NCBI RefSeq assembly: GCF_012933385.1
Contig: NZ_JABBPN010000027.1
Location: 1 to 47,877, forward strand
Length of the DNA: 47,877 bases
Source: Paenibacillus lemnae
Lineage (GTDB): Bacteria; Bacillota; Bacilli; Paenibacillales; Paenibacillaceae
Direction of reading: 5' to 3'
The first letter of the stretch is position 1; every line of letters begins with the position of its first letter. This document shows positions 43,514 through 47,877 of this stretch, piece by piece. Made by a program: the position numbers and the translations under genes. The notes below the pieces were generated by a model that saw only the letters and a program-made list of their open reading frames with translations, did no database searches and was not told the DNA's origin.

Positions 43514-43567
43514 GGGTCTCCTGTTCCTTTAAACCGTTCAAATCAGCGGAAAGAGGTGCCATTCCCT

Positions 43568-44731
43568 TCAGCGACAGGCAGGATGTGGCTCCTTCGCTTT
43601 CCGTCCCAATACCCGGTAATAAATTTGTTCATATTCACTGCGGATTCGTTCATTGCAAAATTCTGATGTGGCCCGCTTCAGGCAAGCTTCCTTCATGTCT
43701 GAAGCCAGCTTTTCGTTGCTGAGCAGATGGATGGCATGCTCTGCCATTTTGGCACTATCTCCAATCGACGCCAAAAATCCCGTTTCACCGTGAGTCACAA
43801 GCTCAGGGATCCCCCCAGCCATAGATCCAACAGTCGGAACGCCGCAGGCCATGGCTTCAAGCGATACGAGACCAAAACTTTCTTTCTCGGAAGGCAGCAG
43901 AAGCACATCAGCCATGGAAATCACATGAGCGATTTCATCTTGTTTGCCGAGAAAATGCACCCTGTCTTCCAGACCCAGTTCCTTGATGCGGCACTGAATT
44001 TTTGGAAGATCAGGTCCTTCGCCGACCAGCAGCAGCTTGGCGGGTAAGGCCTTATTCACACGTTCAAATATATCCACTACATCCTGAACTCTTTTGACAG
44101 GACGAAAATTGGAAATGTGCATTAATACTTTCTCTCCGGGTTCCGCATAATCACGCCGCAGAGAAGCCGAATCTCTAGGGTAGTAAATCCGAGGATCAAC
44201 AAAATTGTAAGTTAAATCAATGTCCCGGTTGATGTCCAGCACCTCACGCGTTTCCCGGATCAGGTCTTGAGAAACGGCGGTAACAGCATCACTTTCATTA
44301 ATCGCGAGACGAATGAGATCCTTGAGAGATTCATCCTGTGCCAGCACGGTAATATCCGTGCCATGCAGTGTAGTGACGACTTTAAGCTGGTCTCCGACCA
44401 TCTGCTTCGCCAAAAATGCGCATACTGCATGAGGAACCGCATAGTGAACATGCATGACATCCAGCTGCTGCATATTGGCCACCTGAGCCATCTTGGTCGC
44501 AAGCGACAGGTCATACGGCGGATAACGGAACACATAATAATCGTTAACTTCAACCTCGTGATAAAATATATTTTTATGAAAAGCCCCTAAACGGAACGGA
44601 ATACTGTGCGCAATAAAATGCACCTGATGCCCTTGCTCCGCAAGGAGCTTTCCCAGTTCAGTCGCCACGACACCTGATCCACCCAATGAGGGATAACAAG
44701 TGATGCCGATTTTAAGCGGCTTCTGTTTCAT
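43568..44731 (-). CDS. bshA: N-acetyl-alpha-D-glucosaminyl L-malate synthase (bacillithiol step 1)
   Basis: GT4-family glycosyltransferase of 387 residues that joins GlcNAc from UDP-GlcNAc to L-malate, the first step of bacillithiol. Motifs: KIGITCYPSLGGSGVVATEL at the N-terminus, HVHYAVPHA, TLHGTDITVL, and the E-x7-E stretch EKESFGLVSLEAMACGVPT. ATG at 44731 with AAAGGAGG is chosen; the longer frame to 44839 would overlap the bshB1 coding end. Follows bshB1 by 40 nt. Confidence 0.95.
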   Translation of the reverse strand: MKQKPLKIGITCYPSLGGSGVVATELGKLLAEQGHQVHFIAHSIPFRLGAFHKNIFYHEVEVNDYYVFRYPPYDLSLATKMAQVANMQQLDVMHVHYAVPHAVCAFLAKQMVGDQLKVVTTLHGTDITVLAQDESLKDLIRLAINESDAVTAVSQDLIRETREVLDINRDIDLTYNFVDPRIYYPRDSASLRRDYAEPGEKVLMHISNFRPVKRVQDVVDIFERVNKALPAKLLLVGEGPDLPKIQCRIKELGLEDRVHFLGKQDEIAHVISMADVLLLPSEKESFGLVSLEAMACGVPTVGSMAGGIPELVTHGETGFLASIGDSAKMAEHAIHLLSNEKLASDMKEACLKRATSEFCNERIRSEYEQIYYRVLGRKAKEPHPACR

Positions 44732-44771
44732 AGGGAAACCTCCTTTGTTTGCACAGCGTATGTACCTGTAA

Positions 44772-45491
44772 TTACGCTTCTGTATGGCTGCCAAATAAAC
44801 GGACGGTGTACGGTGTCTTGGAGGCAAAGCCTTCTGCATAAGGAATCAGGCTTCGCTGTCCCAGCAGCGAATCACGAGCCCGTACACGTTCAATATACCC
44901 TTCCGTAAGCGGTGTCGATACAGAATCAGGATCATTTTTTTCGAATTGAGATCTGTAACACGAAAGAGCCTGCACTTTTTGTTCATAGTGGGATGTTACA
45001 TCCACAATCAGATCCGCCTTGCCCAGATCATTGATGAAATAAAAATATAACTGTTCCACTCTTACAGCTGCTGAATCCGGCATATACCGGCGCAGTTTGG
45101 CATTAAAGACCGCCTCCTCCACCAGTTTGCTGCAAGCAACATGGTCAGGATGGCGGTCTTCCCAATAGGGAGCGAACACGATTGAAGGTGAATACGTTCG
45201 GATGACCTTGACGATAGCTTCGACATGCTCCGCAGTCATCCAGAGCCCGCGGTCATCCAGCTCTAAATTGCAGCGTACTTTCAAATCCAGAGCACGGGCA
45301 GCTGCCTTAGCTTCCATCTGCCGATTCTCCACTGTGCCGTTGGAGGACATCTCGGCACGGGTCAAATCACAAACGCCTACCGATAATCCGGCTTGTGTAT
45401 GTTTGGCGATCGTTCCGGCCATTCCAATTTCTGCATCGTCTGAATGTGCGCCGAAGATCAATATATCCAGCTTTTGTGATTCTGAACTCAT
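44772..45491 (-). CDS. bshB1: GlcNAc-malate deacetylase (bacillithiol step 2)
   Basis: PIG-L/LmbE-family zinc deacetylase of 239 residues. Metal and catalytic motif AHSDDAEIGMAGT (H16, D18, D19) and later His in YWEDRHPDHVACSKLVEEA. It removes the acetyl group from GlcNAc-malate before cysteine is added. The start overlaps the mgsA stop (ATGA). The order mgsA-bshB1-bshA is as in B. subtilis; bshC is elsewhere. Confidence 0.95.
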   Translation of the reverse strand: MSSESQKLDILIFGAHSDDAEIGMAGTIAKHTQAGLSVGVCDLTRAEMSSNGTVENRQMEAKAAARALDLKVRCNLELDDRGLWMTAEHVEAIVKVIRTYSPSIVFAPYWEDRHPDHVACSKLVEEAVFNAKLRRYMPDSAAVRVEQLYFYFINDLGKADLIVDVTSHYEQKVQALSCYRSQFEKNDPDSVSTPLTEGYIERVRARDSLLGQRSLIPYAEGFASKTPYTVRLFGSHTEA

Positions 45492-45910
45492 TGGTCAACG
45501 CCCGGCTTATATTTGTGCACCAGTTCACGCCAGCCCAAATCTCCACGATTCAATGCCTTCACCAGAACTTCAGCAGTTGCAATGTTCGTCGCAAGAGGAA
45601 TGCCCTGTACATCGCACAAGCGAAGGAGCGCATTAATATCCGGTTCATGCGGCTGGGCCATTAAGGGATCACGCAGGAAGATGATCAAATCCATCTCGTT
45701 CTTGGCAACCAAAGCACCGATCTGCTGGTCTCCTCCCAGTGGTCCGGAGGCAAACCGTTCAATCTTCAGTGACGTCTGTTCCATTATTCTGGTGCCTGTG
45801 GTACCTGTAGCATACAACTGGTGACCCTGGAACACTTTTTCATAAGCGATAACAAAGTTCACCATCTCTTCTTTTTTACGGTCGTGGGCAATAAAAGCAA
45901 TCTGCATCAT
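45488..45910 (-). CDS. mgsA: Methylglyoxal synthase
   Basis: Converts dihydroxyacetone phosphate to methylglyoxal and phosphate, a bypass relieving sugar-phosphate stress. 140 residues; phosphate-site motif YATGTTGTRI, catalytic Asp in GGDQQIGALV, and FLRDPLMAQPHEPDI. Cotranscribed with bacillithiol genes, which fits detoxification of methylglyoxal by thiols. ATG at 45910 follows dapB by 20 nt. Confidence 0.96.
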   Translation of the reverse strand: MMQIAFIAHDRKKEEMVNFVIAYEKVFQGHQLYATGTTGTRIMEQTSLKIERFASGPLGGDQQIGALVAKNEMDLIIFLRDPLMAQPHEPDINALLRLCDVQGIPLATNIATAEVLVKALNRGDLGWRELVHKYKPGVDQ

Positions 45911-45930
45911 ATGGTTTTCTCCTTCTTTCT

Positions 45931-46734
45931 CTACTCTATAAAATGGTCAAAGCCGTAAATCATCCCTGTGTATTCCATTACTTTCTGAACAGCCATTTTT
46001 ACGCCTGGCATGTATCCTGCCCGTTCATACGAATCATGACGTATTTTCAAACTTTGTCCGAAGCCGCCAAAAATAACTTCCTGCTGGGCAAACACACCCG
46101 GAAGACGGACACTATGGATCCGAAATCCATTATAATAGCCGCCTCTGGCACCCTCAATGACTTCTTCTTCAGCAGGATTACCCTGACGCAGCTCTTCACG
46201 GTTCGCAGCAATAAGCTCAGCCGTCTTAATGGAAGTACCCGAAGGAGCATCCAGTTTCTGATCACCGTGGGTTTCAATGATTTCTACATGCGGGAGATAT
46301 TTCGCAGCCTGGGCCGCGAATTTCATCATCAGTATTGCTCCAATGGAGAAATTCGGCGCGATCAGTCCGCCAATCCCCCGGCTATGACACTGCTTGTCCA
46401 GATCTTCGATTTGTTCTGGTGTGAAACCGGTCGTCCCCATTACCGGACGAACCCCGTGTTTAATAGCCAAAGCTGTGTTGTCATACGCCGACTGAGGATT
46501 TGTAAAGTCAACCATCACATCCGGCTTGCTCTCCACCAATGCCATCTCTAAATCAGAGGTTACCGTGATCCCGCAAGAAGGGAGTCCCACCAATTCACCG
46601 GCATCCTTCCCGCTGTCGCTCAATCCGACGGCAGAGGCAAGCTCCAGCTCATCATCCTGCAGCACCAATTTAACAACTTCTTTGCCCATACGGCCCCCCG
46701 CACCGACAACGGTCACTTTTATACGTTTCGACAT
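45931..46734 (-). CDS. dapB: 4-hydroxy-tetrahydrodipicolinate reductase
   Basis: Reduces hydroxy-tetrahydrodipicolinate in the lysine/diaminopimelate pathway, needed for peptidoglycan and, in spore formers, dipicolinate. 267 residues with Rossmann motif VVGAGGRMGKEVVKLV and active site ETHGDQKLDAPSGTSIKTAE. The usual HH pair reads HG here: the catalytic first His is kept, the second is Gly. ATG at 46734 lies 29 nt after the TPR gene. Confidence 0.96.
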   Translation of the reverse strand: MSKRIKVTVVGAGGRMGKEVVKLVLQDDELELASAVGLSDSGKDAGELVGLPSCGITVTSDLEMALVESKPDVMVDFTNPQSAYDNTALAIKHGVRPVMGTTGFTPEQIEDLDKQCHSRGIGGLIAPNFSIGAILMMKFAAQAAKYLPHVEIIETHGDQKLDAPSGTSIKTAELIAANREELRQGNPAEEEVIEGARGGYYNGFRIHSVRLPGVFAQQEVIFGGFGQSLKIRHDSYERAGYMPGVKMAVQKVMEYTGMIYGFDHFIE

Positions 46735-46763
46735 CGTAATCCCTCCGGTCCATGAAATACAAC

Positions 46764-47294
46764 TTATGAGTCCTGCAAATATTGTCTTAATCGTTGTTTA
46801 AGTTCTTCCATCAAGTGCTGCAAACCGCTCTCCTGAGGATATAGGCCTATCACTTCTTTTAAGGTGGAAATAGCAAGCGGATGCTCATTCAGCTCTGTAT
46901 ACACCAAAGCCAGCCATACATAAGCTTCGGGATCCAAGGGATCCATCGATACAGCGGATTTTAACAGCTGGGCCGCAAGGTATAAATCCGTAGATGCAGG
47001 TTGGATTTTGTTCTCTACAAGCTTTCTGGCCTGCTGTACAAGCTGCAATGCTTTTACATGATGTAAATGCAGCTGGTATCCTTCATGATCCGGATGTAAC
47101 TCCACAGCTTTCTCAGCATGAAATACAGCGGGTTCCAATTTCCCGCTTCTTCCATAAGTGATCGAACATCTATAATGAATCTCCGCGTCTCCCGGATCAG
47201 ATTGAATTGCTTCCTTGAACCAGCGGATCGCCTCTTCAAAATCATTCTGCAGGATGCATCGGTATGCATGTTGAATATATGGATTATCCTTCAC
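46764..47294 (-). CDS. TPR-repeat protein
   Basis: 176 residues with tetratricopeptide repeats: HAYRCILQNDFEEAIRWFKE, then EIHYRCSITYGRSGKLEPAV and EAYVWLALVYTELNEHPLAI. Soluble, no membrane segment; partner unknown. Start is GTG at 47294 with GGGAGG 8 nt upstream. It is placed between the MazG-like gene (51 nt) and dapB, where B. subtilis has no such gene. It is unrelated in detail to the TPR-like protein at 38081. Confidence 0.85.
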   Translation of the reverse strand: MKDNPYIQHAYRCILQNDFEEAIRWFKEAIQSDPGDAEIHYRCSITYGRSGKLEPAVFHAEKAVELHPDHEGYQLHLHHVKALQLVQQARKLVENKIQPASTDLYLAAQLLKSAVSMDPLDPEAYVWLALVYTELNEHPLAISTLKEVIGLYPQESGLQHLMEELKQRLRQYLQDS

Positions 47295-47345
47295 TGGCTG
47301 TCCCTCCCCCTTAAGCGGGTTTGGTACAGCATATGTAATAGGAGC

Positions 47346-47675
47346 CTATTCGGTGTTTATTTTCGTCCAGCGTCCTTCATCCCGTGTCTTGAATTTGTGC
47401 ATCACCTTGTTATGCGCTTCTGCCAGATCAATATTGAGAGAATTGGCAAAGCATAGGGTGATGAACAGGATGTCGCCGAGTTCCATTTCAATGGAGTTCT
47501 CTTCCTCATCCGCTTTCTTCGGTTTTTCACCATAGCGATGATTCACTTCTCTGGCCAGCTCACCGACCTCTTCGGACATTCTAGCCATCATGGACAAGGG
47601 ACTGAAATAACCTTCCTTGAACTGAGAAATGTAAGCATCAACCTCTTGCTGCATTTCTGCCATGGTTTTTCCCAA
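47346..47675 (-). CDS. MazG-like nucleotide pyrophosphohydrolase (YpjD type)
   Basis: All-alpha NTP pyrophosphatase of 109 residues, a likely house-cleaning enzyme for non-canonical nucleotides. Mg-binding motif E-E-x2-E in SEEVGELAREVNHRYGEKPK and E-x2-x-D in EMELGDILFITLCF. TTG at 47675 is the likely start: GGAGG lies 7 nt before it, and the product then begins M-G-K-T-M like B. subtilis YpjD (MSDKTM). The ATG at 47690 overlaps the ribosome site. First gene of the run down to birA. Confidence 0.88.
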   Translation of the reverse strand: MGKTMAEMQQEVDAYISQFKEGYFSPLSMMARMSEEVGELAREVNHRYGEKPKKADEEENSIEMELGDILFITLCFANSLNIDLAEAHNKVMHKFKTRDEGRWTKINTE

Positions 47676-47800
47676 GCCGACTCCCTCCATTCCAAATTTG
47701 CTGCCTTCTTTAAGTTCGACAAAATAAGCGGCAACGTTTTACACCTATGTTATCGTAAAGCTCATTTGAAAACAAATTATTTTTATCTGATGACAGATTG

Positions 47801-47877
47801 TCAAGCTAAGCGCGACACCTCGTCCATGAACGATTGGTGAGAAGACTTCCAGCCGAGGCATTTCCTAGGGCGGTTGT
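47801..47877 (-). mobile_element. C-terminal end of an IS30-family transposase, cut by window edge
   Basis: On the minus strand the frame from 47875 to the TGA at 47801 reads NRPRKCLGWKSSHQSF and ends MDEVSRLA. The NNRPRK-x-LGWK-x-x-x-x-x-F signature is typical of the C-terminus of IS30-family transposases. Only 25 codons are visible. The element's terminal repeat should lie between here and the mazG-like gene (47676-47800), but it cannot be fixed without the other end. Confidence 0.75.

Noticed and set aside
44732..44839. Longer N-terminus for bshA
   Set aside because: Would overlap bshB1 and lacks a ribosome site, whereas AAAGGAGG precedes the ATG at 44731.
44772..45910. mgsA-bshB1-bshA cluster as a novel thiol system
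   Set aside because: This is the known bacillithiol/methylglyoxal gene order of Bacillus-type Firmicutes.
1..47877. CRISPR arrays, tRNA or rRNA genes, prophage or defence genes
   Set aside because: No regularly spaced repeats, no tRNA cloverleaf or rRNA stretches, and no phage or defence protein families were recognised.

Overview
The window looks like chromosomal DNA of a spore-forming Firmicute of the Paenibacillus type. This rests on an S-layer-homology (SLH) protein, duplicated copper-amine-oxidase-like/AMIN/amidase_3 cell-wall hydrolases paired with GerMN lipoproteins, bacillithiol genes, strong AGGAGG ribosome binding sites, a T-box leader, and the gene order mazG/ypjD-dapB-mgsA-bshB1-bshA-cca-birA-panBCD-dinG known from Bacillus subtilis. 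The assignment is made from protein features only; no database search was possible.

Layout, left to right. 1-1669: 5' part of a dynamin-like GTPase gene (-), running off the left edge. 1845-2835: small unknown gene plus nth (-). 2921-10259: envelope block (-): two tandem amidase + GerMN-lipoprotein pairs, with an SLH protein after the second pair. 10464-13667: leuCD (-) divergent from a LysR-type regulator (+), with two T-N11-A dyads between them. 13744-16248: small hydrophilic protein and mtnU (-), then mtnE (+). 16259-22423: a proline-specific T-box leader followed by proB-proA-proC-mtnW-mtnX-mtnB, so proline synthesis and methionine salvage appear to share one transcript. 22424-22832: gene-free stretch with a ~195-bp imperfect inverted repeat. 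22833-25147: GNAT acetyltransferase, CPBP protease, Cys-cluster/pentapeptide-repeat protein. 25236-29411: hbd-ackA-asnS-dnaD operon (-). 29549-31577: a short FtsH-like membrane protease with an overlapping bitopic partner gene. 31806-33054: VOC protein and TseB/YpmB-like protein. 33079-37942: dinG-rex-mtaD, leading into tseB. 38081-40975: TPR protein and panB-panC-panD, preceded by a structured leader with a terminator. 41236-47675: mazG-like - TPR - dapB - mgsA - bshB1 - bshA - cca - birA, nearly gapless. 47801-47877: C-terminal end of an IS30-type transposase at the right edge.

Most of the window is housekeeping metabolism with conserved order. The less ordinary parts are the pro/mtn fusion operon under a proline T-box with no visible SAM riboswitch, the panBCD leader RNA, the loop-less FtsH plus its partner, the duplicated amidase/GerMN modules, the long inverted repeat after mtnB, and the IS fragment where B. 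subtilis has ypjABC.
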